From Nocardioides szechwanensis (GTDB taxonomy: Bacteria; Actinomycetota; Actinomycetes; Propionibacteriales; Nocardioidaceae): DNA of 64,000 nucleotides. Under the pieces are notes generated by a model. That model was given only the letters and a program-made list of their open reading frames with translations. It was not told the origin of the DNA and made no database searches. The stretch is taken from contig NZ_FNIC01000004.1 in NCBI RefSeq assembly GCF_900103935.1, forward strand, positions 248,001 to 312,000, read 5' to 3'. The position numbers and the translations under genes are program-made. Of the stretch, positions 45,011 through 54,548 are shown in pieces. Position 1 is the stretch's first letter; each line of letters starts with the position of its first letter.

Positions 45011-46870
45011 TCAGAAAGCGGCTTCGTCGAGGTCCATCAGCGAGAGGTCGGTGGCCTCCGCGATGGCGCGCTCGGCGCTGAGCCGGGGCAGGTTGGTCTG
45101 CGCGAAGAACTGCGCCGCCGCGACCTTGCCCTCGTAGAACGCCTTGTCCTTGCCGGGATCACCGGCGAGCTTCTCGAGGGCCACCTCGGCACCTCGCAGC
45201 AGCAGCCAGGCACACACGACGTCACCCAGGGCCATCAGCAGGCGGGTCGTGTTGAGGCCCACCTTGTAGATGTTGCGGATCTCGCCCTCGGCCGACATCA
45301 GGTCGTTGATCATGTGACCGACGATGGCGTTGGCGTCCTCGAGGGCCTGGGCCAGCAGGTCCCGCTCGACCTTGAGCCGACCGTTGCCGGCCTCGGACTT
45401 GATGAAGCCCTCGATCTCGCCGGCGAGGTGGCCGAGCGCCTTGCCCTGGTCCTTGACGATCTTGCGGAAGAAGAAGTCCTGGCCCTGGATCGCGGTCGTG
45501 CCCTCGTAGAGGGTGTCGATCTTGGCATCGCGGACGTACTGCTCGATCGGGTACTCGGACAGGAAGCCCGAGCCGCCGAAGGTCTGCAGCGACTCCGTGC
45601 CGAGCAGGACCCACGAGCGCTCCGAGCCGTAGCCCTTGACGATCGGCAGCAGCAGGTCGTTGACCTTCTCGGCCAGCTCGTCGCGCTCGCCGGCGTGCTC
45701 GGCCAGCATCACCTTGTCCTGCCAGGACGCGGTGTAGAGCACCAGCGACCGCATGGCCTCGGCGAACGACTTCTGCGTCATCAGCGAGCGGCGTACGTCG
45801 GGGTGGTGCGTGATCGTGACCCGCGGGGCGGTCTTGTCGCCCGACTGAGTGAGGTCGGCGCCCTGCTGGCGCTCCTTGGCGTAGTCGAGGGCGTTGAGGT
45901 AGCCGGTCGAGAGCGTGGCGATGGCCTTGGAGCCGACCATCATCCGGGCGTTCTCGATCACCTGGAACATCTGCGCGATGCCGTTGTGGACCTCGCCGAG
46001 CAGCCAGCCCTGGGCCGGCTCCCCGCCGTAGACCGAGGAGTCACCGAAGGTGACCTCGCAGGTGTTGGAGACCTTGATGCCCATCTTGTGCTCGACGTTG
46101 GTGACGTAGGCGCCGTTGCGCTCGCCGGTGAGCTCGCCGGTCTGGTGGTCGAAGTGGTACTGCGGGACCAGGAACAGGCTGAGGCCCTTGGTGCCAGGGC
46201 CGCCGACGCCGTCGATGCCGACGGGGCGGGCGAGCACCAGGTGCATGATGTTCTCGCTCATGTCGTGCTCGGCCGAGGTGATGAAGCGCTTGACGCCCTC
46301 GATGTTCCACGAGCCGTCGTCGTTGAGCGTGGCCTTGGCGCGACCGGCGCCGACGTCGGAGCCCGCGTCGGGCTCGGTCAGGACCATCGTGCAGCCCCAC
46401 TGACGGTCGACCATGATCTGGGCGATCTGCTTGTCGCGCTCGTTGCCGTTGCGGTAGACGACGTTGGCGAATGCCGGGCCGGCGGCGTACATCCACACGG
46501 GGGCGTTGGCGCCGAGCACCATCTCGCCGAGCGCCCACACCAGGCTCGAGGGGGCGGGCTGGCCGCCGAGCTCCTCGAAGACCTGCAGGCGCCACCACTC
46601 GGAGTCCATCCAGGCCTGGTAGCTCTTCTTGAACGACTCGGGGATGTCGGCCTTGCCGGTCTTGGGGTCGAACACCGGCGGGTTGCGGTCGCTGTCCTCG
46701 TACGACGCCGCGAGCTCCTCGCGGGAGAGGCGGTCGACCTCGGCGAGGATCGAGCGAGCGGTCTCGCTGTCGACCTCGGCGAACGGGCCGGTGCCCAGGA
46801 CCTCGTCGCGCCCCAGCATCTCGAAGAGGTTGAACTCGATGTCGCGAAGGTTGCTCTTGTAGTGGCTCAC
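45011..46870 (-). CDS. fadE5: Acyl-CoA dehydrogenase, FadE5 type
   Basis: A 619-residue FAD enzyme that introduces the 2,3-double bond in acyl-CoA. The N-terminus ([19 protein letters not shown]) is the signature start of mycobacterial FadE5. FAD/substrate contacts are [20 protein letters not shown] near residue 170 and [10 protein letters not shown]; the catalytic base Glu lies in [16 protein letters not shown] near residue 440. A C-terminal extra domain ([12 protein letters not shown]) gives the long form. I chose the GTG at 46870 because it gives this conserved start; an upstream ATG at 46903 adds 11 residues. The Rrf2-type gene is divergent and may regulate it. It is likely a broad-chain-length beta-oxidation enzyme. 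Confidence 0.95.
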   Translation of the reverse strand: MSHYKSNLRDIEFNLFEMLGRDEVLGTGPFAEVDSETARSILAEVDRLSREELAASYEDSDRNPPVFDPKTGKADIPESFKKSYQAWMDSEWWRLQVFEELGGQPAPSSLVWALGEMVLGANAPVWMYAAGPAFANVVYRNGNERDKQIAQIMVDRQWGCTMVLTEPDAGSDVGAGRAKATLNDDGSWNIEGVKRFITSAEHDMSENIMHLVLARPVGIDGVGGPGTKGLSLFLVPQYHFDHQTGELTGERNGAYVTNVEHKMGIKVSNTCEVTFGDSSVYGGEPAQGWLLGEVHNGIAQMFQVIENARMMVGSKAIATLSTGYLNALDYAKERQQGADLTQSGDKTAPRVTITHHPDVRRSLMTQKSFAEAMRSLVLYTASWQDKVMLAEHAGERDELAEKVNDLLLPIVKGYGSERSWVLLGTESLQTFGGSGFLSEYPIEQYVRDAKIDTLYEGTTAIQGQDFFFRKIVKDQGKALGHLAGEIEGFIKSEAGNGRLKVERDLLAQALEDANAIVGHMINDLMSAEGEIRNIYKVGLNTTRLLMALGDVVCAWLLLRGAEVALEKLAGDPGKDKAFYEGKVAAAQFFAQTNLPRLSAERAIAEATDLSLMDLDEAAF

Positions 46871-46943
46871 GGAACCCACCGTTTCTGTGTCTTGAGGATT
46901 CATCGACGCGCGCGGCAGCGGATTGCTACTGGTCGGTAACATA

Positions 46944-46972
46944 ATGATAGGCAGGGGTTCAGCGGCGCGCAA
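46944..46972 (-). promoter_or_regulatory. Candidate promoter for fadE5
   Basis: On the minus strand, TTGCGC (46967-46972) and TATCAT (46944-46949) are separated by 17 bases. It would give a leader of about 65 bases before the GTG at 46870. Confidence 0.4.
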
Positions 46973-47021
46973 GCCAGCGATGGTCAGGGCCTTGGTCCAG
47001 TAACTGAGTCGAGACATCTGA

Positions 47022-47027
47022 CACACT
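47022..47027 (+). promoter_or_regulatory. Possible leaderless -10 for the Rrf2 gene
   Basis: CACACT, six bases before the ATG at 47034; no Shine-Dalgarno site. This is a CANNNT variant and weaker than the TANNNT examples. Confidence 0.3.
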
Positions 47028-47033
47028 TGCTTC

Positions 47034-47492
47034 ATGCGAGTCTCCGCCAAGTCCGACTACGCCCTCCGCGCGCTGATCGAGATGGCTTCGCGCGTCGACG
47101 GTCGCGCGGTCAGCGCCGAGGAGCTGGGCAAGCTCCAGGAGATCCCTCACGGCTTCCTCCAGGCGATCCTGGCCGACCTACGCCGCTCCGGAATCGTGAT
47201 GTCGCAGCGCGGCCAGTCCGGTGGCTGGCGGATGGGTCGGCCCGCGGCCGACGTGTCGGTGGCCGACGTGATCCGCGCTGTCGACGGCCCGCTGGTCTCC
47301 GTCTACGGCCTGCGCCCCGAGGCGGTCAGCTACAACGCCTCGGCCGAGGTGCTCCAGCACGTGTGGATCGCCGCCCGCCGATCGCTGCGCGACGTCTTCG
47401 AGGCGGTCTCCATCCAGCAGCTCGCCGACGGCAAGCTCCCCAAGGCGGTCACCACGCGCACCGCCGACGAAGACGCCTGGCAGCCTCACTGA
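47034..47492 (+). CDS. Rrf2-family transcriptional regulator lacking Fe-S cysteines
   Basis: A 152-residue regulator. The winged helix at the N-terminus is typical ([60 protein letters not shown], read in parts), followed by [16 protein letters not shown] and the long dimer helix. Rrf2 members such as IscR, NsrR and RsrR hold an Fe-S cluster on three cysteines; this protein has no cysteine at all, so it must respond to another signal, as CymR and RirA-like members can. It is divergent from fadE5 and probably controls it or itself. A double-hairpin repeat begins one base after its stop codon. Confidence 0.9.
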   Translation: MRVSAKSDYALRALIEMASRVDGRAVSAEELGKLQEIPHGFLQAILADLRRSGIVMSQRGQSGGWRMGRPAADVSVADVIRAVDGPLVSVYGLRPEAVSYNASAEVLQHVWIAARRSLRDVFEAVSIQQLADGKLPKAVTTRTADEDAWQPH

Positions 47493-47493
47493 G

Positions 47494-47542
47494 TGGAGGA
47501 CTTCGTCCTCCATCGGGAGTACTCGCTTCGCTCGTACTCCCG
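47494..47542 (+). repeat. Double-hairpin element, copy 2
   Basis: Stem 1 TGGAGGA/TCCTCCA with loop CTTCG, then stem 2 CGGGAGTA/TACTCCCG with loop CTCGCTTCGCTCG. It begins one base after the Rrf2 stop and lies before the convergent gene end at 47559. Confidence 0.8.
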
Positions 47543-47558
47543 GGCCAGCCGCCCCACG

Positions 47559-48422
47559 TCAGGCGACCGACGGGTCGTCCGCACCCCGCTTGAACCGGCG
47601 CTTGCGCTCGAGCCCGACCAGCCTGGTCTCCAGGGTGTCGTTGCGGCGCGCGAGCCGGTCGACCGTACGCAGCGCCTCGGCGAGCGCCGCGTCGGTGGAC
47701 GTCACCAGCGTGACCGGGTCCGGGACCTCCATCGCCTCGGGGACGAGGTCGGAAAGGTCGCCGTGGACGTCGAGCTCGCGGCTGGCCAGCTGGCAGGCCC
47801 ACCGGCGGCCGAGGTCGCGCAGGGCGTCGTACCGCTCCGTCGACACCAGCCGCGGCGGCCGGGGCACGGCCGGCTTGCCGACGCCGTCCAGCGGCAGCGA
47901 CGCGGTGCCGAAGCCCACGACCCGGCCGAAGGCCTTCCAGATCGTGCGGCGGCTGCGGTCGGCCGGGGCGACGAGCACGTGGAGCCGCTCGGTCTTGCCC
48001 AGGGCGGTCGCCCACCGGTCGAGGAGGGCGCCCAGGTCGAGGTCGGGCTCGGTCCAGGTGTCGGGGGCGGCCACGGTCATGAGGACGTGCACCTTGAAGC
48101 CGCGCAGTCCGTCGAGCAGCAGCGCGATCTGGTCGGGGGTCGAGTCCGCGAGCAGAGGCTGGCTGAAGACCAGCGTGTCGTTGCCCTTGTAGCCGCGCCG
48201 GCAGATCTGCGCCCAGGCGCCCTCCACCTCGGCGCGGCGGAAACCCCAGGCGCGGTGCTCGCGCCGGATCTCGATCGCCGCCCGGAACATCTCCTCGGTC
48301 GCGCCGGGGCGGCGTACGCCGAGCGCCGCGAGCGCGTGCTGGTGCCGCTCCAGAGCGGCGTCGAGGAAGTTGCCGGAGTGGTCGTCCAGCCCGACGTGCA
48401 GGAAAGCCTTGCGCTTGGCCAT
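47559..48422 (-). CDS. Sulfotransferase-like protein with degenerate PAPS loop
   Basis: A 287-residue protein. The start RKAFLHVGLDDHSGNFLDAAL resembles the first strand and helix of actinobacterial sulfotransferase-like proteins (normally KVFLHVGAPKSGTT), but the GTT/SGT nucleotide-binding loop is replaced by DDHSG. The middle portion (DTLVFSQPLLA; GFKVHVLMTVAAP; ERLHVLVAP) keeps the alpha-beta pattern of the fold. The C-terminal third is helical with a basic end (GLERKRRFKRG). It may have lost PAPS binding and use another ligand, or be a scaffold. I am not certain of the family. The start ATG has CACCGT six bases upstream and no Shine-Dalgarno site. Confidence 0.6.
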   Translation of the reverse strand: MAKRKAFLHVGLDDHSGNFLDAALERHQHALAALGVRRPGATEEMFRAAIEIRREHRAWGFRRAEVEGAWAQICRRGYKGNDTLVFSQPLLADSTPDQIALLLDGLRGFKVHVLMTVAAPDTWTEPDLDLGALLDRWATALGKTERLHVLVAPADRSRRTIWKAFGRVVGFGTASLPLDGVGKPAVPRPPRLVSTERYDALRDLGRRWACQLASRELDVHGDLSDLVPEAMEVPDPVTLVTSTDAALAEALRTVDRLARRNDTLETRLVGLERKRRFKRGADDPSVA

Positions 48423-48505
48423 GCCGTCACGGTGACAGTCTCCGGCGAGGGCGGTCCGAGCGTGCGGTGAACGCACGGTGGCCGGCGCCGGAAGCCTCGG
48501 AGATC

Positions 48506-48519
48506 TAGAACGTGTTCCA
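48506..48519. promoter_or_regulatory. KstR-type operator upstream of the NTF2-like gene
   Basis: TAGAACGTGTTCCA matches all fixed positions of TNNAACNNGTTNNA, the KstR consensus. It covers the place of the -35 for the -10 at 48529, so binding would repress. Confidence 0.65.
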
Positions 48520-48528
48520 GTTCCGTCC

Positions 48529-48534
48529 TACGAT
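48529..48534 (+). promoter_or_regulatory. Leaderless -10 element for the NTF2-like gene
   Basis: TACGAT, six bases before the ATG at 48541; there is no Shine-Dalgarno site. Confidence 0.5.
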
Positions 48535-48540
48535 GCCTCC

Positions 48541-48993
48541 ATGATCACGTCGGACGCCATCATCTGGAACGCCCCCAACGACCCCCACCCCGCCCGCGCC
48601 GCGTCGCAGCGGTCCTACTCAGCGGTCGCCAAGGGGGACCTGGCCGAGTGGCTGACGGTCTACGCCGCCGATGCCGTCCTCGAGGACCCGGTCGGCCCCT
48701 CGATGTTCGACGCCGAGGGCAAGGGCCACCGCGGCCACGAGGGCATCTCGGCCTTCTGGGACGCAGCGATCGCGCCGATCGAGACCTTCGAGTTCACCAT
48801 CACCGACTCGTTCGCCAACCCCGGCAGCAACACCTGCGCCAACATCGGCTCGATCCGTACGACGTTCCCCGACGGCAGCCACACCACCACCGACCTGATC
48901 ATGGTCTACGTCGTCAATGACGACGGCACCGTCGCCTCCATGAAGGCCTACTGGGAGCCCGACCGCACCATGGCCAGCTTCACCAAGGCCTGA
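48541..48993 (+). CDS. NTF2-like/SnoaL-type protein, possible ketosteroid isomerase relative
   Basis: A 150-residue cone-fold protein of the NTF2 superfamily: helix ARAASQRSYSAVAKGDLAEWLTVYAADAVLEDPVG near residues 20-54 (read in parts), EGISAFWDAAIAPIETFEF, and the strands TCANIGSIRTTFPDGS and SMKAYWEPDRT. The fold includes steroid delta-isomerase, limonene hydrolase and polyketide cyclases. The Asp after the first helix (LEDPVG) is where ketosteroid isomerases have a catalytic or structural acid. The KstR-like box in the promoter supports a role in steroid breakdown; that is inference. The frame starts at ATG 48541; the longer upstream frame is not supported. Confidence 0.82.
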   Translation: MITSDAIIWNAPNDPHPARAASQRSYSAVAKGDLAEWLTVYAADAVLEDPVGPSMFDAEGKGHRGHEGISAFWDAAIAPIETFEFTITDSFANPGSNTCANIGSIRTTFPDGSHTTTDLIMVYVVNDDGTVASMKAYWEPDRTMASFTKA

Positions 48994-48994
48994 C

Positions 48995-49633
48995 CTACTC
49001 AGCGGCGGCGAAGGCGCGCTCGAGCCAGGAGACGAGGGGCTTGAGTGCGCGCCAGTCAGTGCGCACGTGGTCGACCAGCTCGGCGGTGTGGATGAAGTCC
49101 GCGAAGCCGTAGGGCTTGCCGGCCAGGAGCTGCTTGTGGCGCAGCAGGTCGATGCGCGGGTGGTCGGCGTCGTAGCCGCGCGGAGTGGTCTTGAGCCGCT
49201 CGCCGCTGATCTCGAAGCCGTCCTTCTCGAGCTTGGTGAGGATGCGCTTCAGGGCCGGTCCGGTCTTGTCGTCGGCCACCGCGTCTCGTACGGCGGCCAG
49301 TCGCGGCCCGGCGGCCTCGTAGTAGCCGGCGCCGACGCGCATGCCCTGCGGGGCGATCTCGACGTACCAGCCGGTGGCGGGACCGGCCGCGACAAACGCG
49401 CCCTGGTGCGTCTTGTACGGCGTCTTGTCCTTCGCGAAGCGCACGTCGCGGTAGGGCCGGAAGATCTTGGCCGCACCGAACTCCGGCTCCAGCGCGGCGG
49501 TCAGCCCCTGCATCGGGGTGAGCACGGCCTGCTCGTAGACGGCCTTGTGCGCGGCCCAGTACGACTTGGTGTTGTCGACCTCGAGGTCGTCGTAGAAGTC
49601 GAAGGCCGCGACGGGAAAGCCAGTGAACTCCAC
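48995..49633 (-). CDS. DUF2461 family protein
   Basis: A 212-residue protein of the TIGR02453/DUF2461 family. The pattern EFTGFPVAAFDFYDDLEVDNTKSYWAAHKAVYEQ near the N-terminus (read in parts), IFRPYRDVRFAKDKTPYKTHQGAF, GWYVEIAPQGMRVGAGYY and PRGYDADHPRIDLLRHKQL are all family-typical. The biochemical role is not known to me; many bacteria have one copy. I chose the GTG at 49633 because TAGGGT lies seven bases upstream and the family starts near this point; the GTG at 49642 would add three residues. The stop is two bases from the convergent NTF2-like stop. Confidence 0.9.
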   Translation of the reverse strand: MEFTGFPVAAFDFYDDLEVDNTKSYWAAHKAVYEQAVLTPMQGLTAALEPEFGAAKIFRPYRDVRFAKDKTPYKTHQGAFVAAGPATGWYVEIAPQGMRVGAGYYEAAGPRLAAVRDAVADDKTGPALKRILTKLEKDGFEISGERLKTTPRGYDADHPRIDLLRHKQLLAGKPYGFADFIHTAELVDHVRTDWRALKPLVSWLERAFAAAE

Positions 49634-49640
49634 GGTGCCC

Positions 49641-49646
49641 ACCCTA
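49641..49646 (-). promoter_or_regulatory. Leaderless -10 element for the DUF2461 gene
   Basis: TAGGGT on the minus strand, seven bases before the GTG at 49633. It would overlap the alternative start at 49642. Confidence 0.35.
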
Positions 49647-49672
49647 CGGAGGCGCCGCCCGCCCCCTCGAGG

Positions 49673-50737
49673 TCAGGCCCGGTAGGCGTCGCGCGGCACG
49701 ACCACGGCGCGCCCCGCGACCTCGCCGGCCGCGAGCCGTCGGTAGGCCTCAGGCGCGTCGGCCAGCGAGAAGCGCGTGATGTCGGGCCGGAGCAGCCCGC
49801 GCGCAGCCAGGTCGAGAACCTCGACCAGCTCGCCACGGGTGCCCCAGTAGGTCGTCTGCAGGCTCACCTCGTAGGCCTGGCTGAAGAACGAGAACGGCAC
49901 GCTGCCACCCGCGATCCCGACCAGGGTGAAGTCGCCGAGCATCCGGGTCGCGGCCAGGCCGGTCTGCATGGTCGCCTCGGACCCGACGAAGTCGAGCACC
50001 ACGTCGGCTCCCCGGCCGTGCGCCGCCTGGCGGATCGTCGCCGCGGTGTCGGCGTCCGGCGACAGGCTCAGGTCGGCCCCCGCCTCATCGGCGAGCTGCC
50101 TGGCCTCAGCGCGCGGGTCGACCGCGATCACCTGGGCCGCGCAGACTGCCTTGAGGAGCTGCACGGCGAGGTGGCCGAGCCCGCCCACGCCGATCACGAC
50201 CGCGGTCGCGTCCGGGGTCAGCTTGGGCAGCGAGCGCTTGATCGCGTGGTACGGCGTGAGGCCGGCGTCGGTCAGCGGCGCGGCGTGCACGGGATCCAGG
50301 CCGTCGGGCAGCGGCACCAGGAAGCGCGCGGCCGGCACCAGCAGGTACTCCGCCATCCCGCCGTCCAGGCCGAGCCCGCCGCCTCCGGCGGGGACGGGGG
50401 CGTTGGCGGGGTCCTCGCAGTAGGTCTCGAAGCCGACCCGGCAGCGCGCGCAGGCGCCGCAGCCCCAGGCTCCGACGACCGCCACCGGCTGCCCGGGCTC
50501 CGGGCCGGTCACGCCGGTGCCCAGCGTGTGCACCCAGCCGGCGTTCTCGTGGCCGAGGGTGAACGGCAGGTGCCAGGGCAGCAGTCCGTCCTCGAAGTCG
50601 TGCATCAGGTGGAGGTCGGAGTGGCACGCGCCCGCGCCACCCACCTGGACGAGCACCTGGCCGGGGCCGGGCTCGGGGACCGGCACGTCCTCCAGGACCG
50701 CCTCGGACTTCCAGCCGTTGAGTCGTAGAGCATGCAT
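49673..50737 (-). CDS. Zinc-dependent alcohol dehydrogenase
   Basis: A 354-residue medium-chain dehydrogenase. Catalytic zinc ligands are Cys in GACHSDLHLM near residue 37 and His-Glu in LGHENAGWV near residue 62; the structural zinc site is CGACARCRVGFETYC near residues 94-108 with all four cysteines. The NAD-binding motif is VVIGVGGLGHLAVQLLKA near residue 175, and Asp in IAVDPRAEARQ points to NAD rather than NADP. It probably oxidises primary or aromatic alcohols (AdhP/AdhA-like); the exact substrate is unknown. The ATG at 50737 has a GGGAAGGG site about eight bases upstream. A tRNA-Gly gene is 77 bases upstream on the same strand. Confidence 0.93.
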   Translation of the reverse strand: MHALRLNGWKSEAVLEDVPVPEPGPGQVLVQVGGAGACHSDLHLMHDFEDGLLPWHLPFTLGHENAGWVHTLGTGVTGPEPGQPVAVVGAWGCGACARCRVGFETYCEDPANAPVPAGGGGLGLDGGMAEYLLVPAARFLVPLPDGLDPVHAAPLTDAGLTPYHAIKRSLPKLTPDATAVVIGVGGLGHLAVQLLKAVCAAQVIAVDPRAEARQLADEAGADLSLSPDADTAATIRQAAHGRGADVVLDFVGSEATMQTGLAATRMLGDFTLVGIAGGSVPFSFFSQAYEVSLQTTYWGTRGELVEVLDLAARGLLRPDITRFSLADAPEAYRRLAAGEVAGRAVVVPRDAYRA

Positions 50738-50814
50738 GGCGACACCCTTCCCTCAGGGCGATCGTCCGCCGAGGGTTCGACAATGGGAAGGGTCGGAGGT
50801 CCCGACGTGAGAGC

Positions 50815-50890
50815 TGGAGCGGACGACGAGATTCGAACTCGCGACATCGACCTTGGGAAGGTCGCGCTCTACCAACTGAGCTACGTCCGC
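50815..50890 (-). tRNA. tRNA-Gly (CCC)
   Basis: The 76-base sequence folds as a cloverleaf: acceptor GCGGACG with CGTCCGC, D-arm GCTC-AGTTGGTA-GAGC, anticodon stem CGACC/GGTCG with loop TTCCCAA (anticodon CCC), T-loop TTCGAAT, discriminator U73 as expected for glycine, and an encoded CCA end. It lies between the alcohol dehydrogenase and GDSL genes. No integrase or duplicated end is present, so there is no sign of an integrated element. Confidence 0.95.
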
Positions 50891-50919
50891 ACGGCCCGGT
50901 GTACCGGGTCGGCGTCAGA

Positions 50920-51705
50920 CTATATCGACGCGTCCACGCCGCCGGGGCCCACCCGCCCGAGGGTCGGGTGGCGGGGCGAGACGGTGTCGCCGGACGACCG
51001 ACCGGTGAGGCGGCGGTGCACCCACGGCGCCGCGGACCCGCGCACCCAGGTCGCGTGCTCGCGCAGCTGCTCGCGGCGCCCGGCGACCGTGAGGTCGCGC
51101 AGGGGCAGCGGCTCCAGGCCGTGGTCGACGCCCAGGACGTCGAGGACCTCGATCGCCATCCGCTGGTGACCGGCCGGCCCCATGTGCATCCGGTCGTCGT
51201 CCCACAGCCGCCAGTCGCGGTACTCCCGCAGTCGCCAGAAGTCGACGATCGACGCCCCGTGCCGGTCGCCGCTCTCGCGGACCAGCTCGTTGTAGAGCGC
51301 GAAGCGACCACGAAGCATCCTGTACGTCGCCGAGCCGCCCGGGTCGAAGGCCGTGAACACGAGCAGCCGGGCGCCGGTGGCCGCGAGGCGGCCGAGCGCT
51401 TCGTCGTACCGCCCGACCAGGGTGTCGAGGTCGACCTTGGGGCGCAGGATGTCGTTGGCGCCGGCGTAGACGGTGACCAGGTCGGGCTCGAGCGCGAGGG
51501 CCGGCGCGACCTGCTCGTCGAGCACACCGGCCATCTTGCGGCCGCGGATCGCGAGGTTGGCGTAGCCGAAGTCGTCGTTCTGCTCGGACAGCACCTCGGC
51601 GACGCGGTCGGCCCAGCCGCGCAGCCCGTTGGGTCGGGTGTGGTCGGGATCGCCGACCCCCTCGGTGAAGGAGTCACCCAGTGCGACAAACCTGTGGAAC
51701 GACAT
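50920..51705 (-). CDS. SGNH/GDSL hydrolase, cytosolic
   Basis: A 261-residue enzyme without a signal peptide. SGNH block I is FVALGDSFTEGVGD near residue 6 (Ser nucleophile), block II LAIRGRKM, block III VYAGANDILRP near residue 77 (Asn), and block V DRMHMGPAGHQRMA near residue 193 with the catalytic Asp-His. Actinobacterial homologues are predicted esterases or lipases of unknown substrate. The ATG at 51705 was chosen over the longer frame because the catalytic block starts immediately after; CAGAAT six bases upstream is a possible leaderless -10. The C-terminal 50 residues are Arg/Gly-rich and may be disordered. Confidence 0.88.
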   Translation of the reverse strand: MSFHRFVALGDSFTEGVGDPDHTRPNGLRGWADRVAEVLSEQNDDFGYANLAIRGRKMAGVLDEQVAPALALEPDLVTVYAGANDILRPKVDLDTLVGRYDEALGRLAATGARLLVFTAFDPGGSATYRMLRGRFALYNELVRESGDRHGASIVDFWRLREYRDWRLWDDDRMHMGPAGHQRMAIEVLDVLGVDHGLEPLPLRDLTVAGRREQLREHATWVRGSAAPWVHRRLTGRSSGDTVSPRHPTLGRVGPGGVDASI

Positions 51706-51737
51706 GGCCCCATTCTGCTGGGCGCTCGGCTGCGGGC

Positions 51738-54482
51738 TCAGCCGAGGTCGGTGAAGGCCTCGTCGGCGCGCGCCACCTCGAGGTGGATGAGGGAGGCGGT
51801 GACCATCAGGTCGAGGGGCTCGTCCGCGCGTACGGCGTCGTCGACCGACGCGCACAGGGCGGCGAGCGCGAGCGCGCCCAGCGACGCGCTCGACGACCGC
51901 AGGCTGTGCGCGACCCCGCCGACCGCCTCCCGGTCGCCGGAGGCCGCGCCGCTGTCCAGCTGCTCCAGGAGGTGCCGCGACTCGCGGCGCCATGCGGAGA
52001 CGAGCGTGTCGCGGAACCCGGGACCGTTCGCCCCGAGGTGGCGGGTCAGCGCGTCGAGCGCCGCCGGGTCGACCGCCGGCCCGCCGGGTGCAGGTGTGAG
52101 CGCGGGCGCGGCGGGCGGCGCCGCGGAAGCGCGGGTGGTCACGCGGGCCAGCACGTCGGCCAGCTCCTCGGCGCGCACGGGCTTGGCCAGGTGGTCGTCC
52201 ATGCCCGCCGCGAGGCTGGCCTCACGGTCCTCGACCAGGGCGTTGGCGGTCATCGCCACGATCCGCGGCTGGCGGTCGGCCGGCAGGTCGGCCCGGATCC
52301 TGCGGGTCGCCTCGAGGCCGTCCATCACGGGCATCTGCACGTCCATCAGCACCAGGTCGTACGCCGCGTTCCTGAGTGCCTCGACCGCCTCGGCGCCGTC
52401 GCTCACGACGACCGGACGCTGACCCAGTCGCTCGAGCATGAGGACGGCGACCTTCTGGTTGACCGCGTTGTCCTCGGCGAGCAGGATCCGCAGCCGCCCC
52501 ACCCGTTCGGGGCGTTCGGTCGCGCGGTGCTCGGGCTCGGTGGAGCCCAGGGCGCGGGCCACGACCGCCCGCAGGGCAGCGGCCTTGACCGGCTTGGTGA
52601 GGTGCACCAGGTCGGGCACCTCCGCGAGGGTGATCCGGTCTCCCAGAGACGTGAGCAGGACCAGCGGGATCTGCTCCCAGCCCGGGAGGGCGCGGAGCGT
52701 CACGGCGAGCTCGGCGCCGTCCATGTCGGGCATGTGCATGTCCAAGATCGCCACGTCGTACGCCGCGTCGGCGCCACGCACGCGGTCGAGGGCCTCGAGC
52801 GGCAGGCCGTCGTCGTCGACCGACATCCCCCACGCCTCCAGCTGGGCCCGCAGGATGCGCCGGTTGGTGGGGTTGTCGTCGACGATCAGGGCGCGCTTGC
52901 CGGGCAGCTGCGCGGGCGCGATGCGGACCCGGTCCTCGAGCTCGTGGCCCGGCGTGAACGGCGCGACCAGGGTGAACGTCGAGCCGGTGCCGACCTCGCT
53001 GCTGACGTCGAGCCGGCCACCCATCGCCTCGGCGAGGCGCAGGCTGATCGCCAGCCCGAGTCCGGTGCCGCCGTGCGTGCGGGTGGTGCTGCTGTCGACC
53101 TGGCTGAAGGAGCGGAAGAGCCGGTCCATCCGGTCCGCGGGGATCCCGATCCCGCTGTCGCGCACTGCGAACGAGAGCACGGGACGTCCGTCTGGCCCGG
53201 CCGATTCCGCGGTCACCGACACGAGGATCTCGCCCTGCTCGGTGAACTTGACGGCGTTGCCGAGCAGGTTGACCAGGACCTGGCGCAGTCGGGTGACGTC
53301 GCCCTCGACCACCGGCGGCACCTCGAGGTCGATCTGGGCGACCAGGTCGAGCCCCTTCGCGGTCGCCTGCGCGGCCACGAGGTCCAGCGAGCTCTCGACG
53401 CAGTCGCGCAGGACGAACGCCTGGTGCTCGAGCTCGAGCTGCCCGGACTCGATCTTCGAGAAGTCCAGCACGTCGTTGATGATTGTCAGCAGCGCATCGC
53501 CGCTCTGGCGCACGGTCTCGGCGAACTCGCGCTGCTCGTCGGTGAGCGGACTGTCCAGCAGCAGCCCGGTCATCCCGACGACGGCGTTCATGGGCGTGCG
53601 GATCTCGTGGGACATGGTGGCCAGGAAGGCGGACTTGGCCGCGTTGGCGTCCTCGGCCTCACGTCGGGCCTCGCGCAGCTGCTGCGCGCGTCGTTCGGTG
53701 CCGGCGCGCTCGGTGCCGAGCGCCTCGGCGAGCTCGTCCAGGCCGTCACCCACGGCGCGCAGCTCGGCCGGCCCCTGGGGTCGGCTGCGGGCCGAGAGGT
53801 TCCCGTCGCGCAGCTCGCTGATCGTGCCCAGCAACCCCTGGACCGGCTCGAGGATGGCGCCACGCAGGCTCCTGAGCTGCCGCCCCACGATCAGCAGCCC
53901 GGCGCACAGGAGCACCACCTGGAGCGCCAGGGCGCCCTTCACGACCCGGCCCCGCTCCGCCTCGGTGTCCTCGCGCAGGACGTTGGCTGCGACCTCGACG
54001 TCGTCGTGGGCCGCACGGTAGTCGTCGAACAGCAGCCGGCCCTCGGTCACGAACTCTCGTTTGTAGGGGCTCACCCCCGAGGAGGAGATGGACCCGCCGA
54101 CCTGCACGGCCCGGTTGGCCCACTGCGAGGTCCAGGCGCGGCGGCGCTCGTCCTGGACGTCGATGAGCCCGAGCAGCTCGTCGTTGTCGGTGAGGAGGTC
54201 ACGGGCCGCTGCGAGGTGCTGCACGACCACGTTGCGGCCCTCGAGGTACGGCGCCAGGGACTCTGCGTCGCCGGTGATGAGGAAGGCGCGGAGCCCGGTC
54301 TCCTGGTCGAGCATGGCCAGGTGCGCCAGCCGCAGCTCGCGCCCCGCGTCGGTGGCGCGCACCTCCTCGGCGTCGAGGTGGAGGTTGAGGTAGGCGAGCA
54401 TCGCCATGTTGATCAGGGCCGCGACGGCCACCACCAGGAACGCCGTCCGCGTGACGCGGGCGACCTGGCGGGCGAGGGTCAT
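51738..54482 (-). CDS. Hybrid sensor histidine kinase: CHASE3-HAMP-HisKA-HATPase-REC-REC-Hpt
   Basis: A 914-residue multidomain kinase. A membrane helix at about residues 10-32, an external CHASE3-like domain (residues 35-185, with [14 protein letters not shown]), and a second helix near 192-210 lead to HAMP. HisKA has His292 in [16 protein letters not shown]; HATPase has [20 protein letters not shown] and GTGLGLAIS. Two receiver domains follow, with Asp581 in [10 protein letters not shown] and Asp714 in [10 protein letters not shown], and a final Hpt domain with His859 in [12 protein letters not shown]. All relay steps are thus in one protein, resembling ArcB/BarA-type phosphorelays, but the output regulator is not nearby. 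It is divergent from dcd. GGGAG lies nine bases before the ATG. Confidence 0.94.
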   Translation of the reverse strand: MTLARQVARVTRTAFLVVAVAALINMAMLAYLNLHLDAEEVRATDAGRELRLAHLAMLDQETGLRAFLITGDAESLAPYLEGRNVVVQHLAAARDLLTDNDELLGLIDVQDERRRAWTSQWANRAVQVGGSISSSGVSPYKREFVTEGRLLFDDYRAAHDDVEVAANVLREDTEAERGRVVKGALALQVVLLCAGLLIVGRQLRSLRGAILEPVQGLLGTISELRDGNLSARSRPQGPAELRAVGDGLDELAEALGTERAGTERRAQQLREARREAEDANAAKSAFLATMSHEIRTPMNAVVGMTGLLLDSPLTDEQREFAETVRQSGDALLTIINDVLDFSKIESGQLELEHQAFVLRDCVESSLDLVAAQATAKGLDLVAQIDLEVPPVVEGDVTRLRQVLVNLLGNAVKFTEQGEILVSVTAESAGPDGRPVLSFAVRDSGIGIPADRMDRLFRSFSQVDSSTTRTHGGTGLGLAISLRLAEAMGGRLDVSSEVGTGSTFTLVAPFTPGHELEDRVRIAPAQLPGKRALIVDDNPTNRRILRAQLEAWGMSVDDDGLPLEALDRVRGADAAYDVAILDMHMPDMDGAELAVTLRALPGWEQIPLVLLTSLGDRITLAEVPDLVHLTKPVKAAALRAVVARALGSTEPEHRATERPERVGRLRILLAEDNAVNQKVAVLMLERLGQRPVVVSDGAEAVEALRNAAYDLVLMDVQMPVMDGLEATRRIRADLPADRQPRIVAMTANALVEDREASLAAGMDDHLAKPVRAEELADVLARVTTRASAAPPAAPALTPAPGGPAVDPAALDALTRHLGANGPGFRDTLVSAWRRESRHLLEQLDSGAASGDREAVGGVAHSLRSSSASLGALALAALCASVDDAVRADEPLDLMVTASLIHLEVARADEAFTDLG

Positions 54483-54536
54483 GGGCAAAGACTCCCACGC
54501 CGACGAGACCGTGAGTATCAGGTACGGGTTTCGGAC

Positions 54537-54542
54537 TAGGCT
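54537..54542 (+). promoter_or_regulatory. Leaderless -10 element for dcd
   Basis: TAGGCT, six bases before the GTG at 54549, with no Shine-Dalgarno site. Confidence 0.5.
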
Positions 54543-54548
54543 CGGGGT

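Noticed and set aside
50815-50890. tRNA-Gly as an integration site
   Set aside because: No integrase, no duplicated 3' end and only ordinary genes on both sides.
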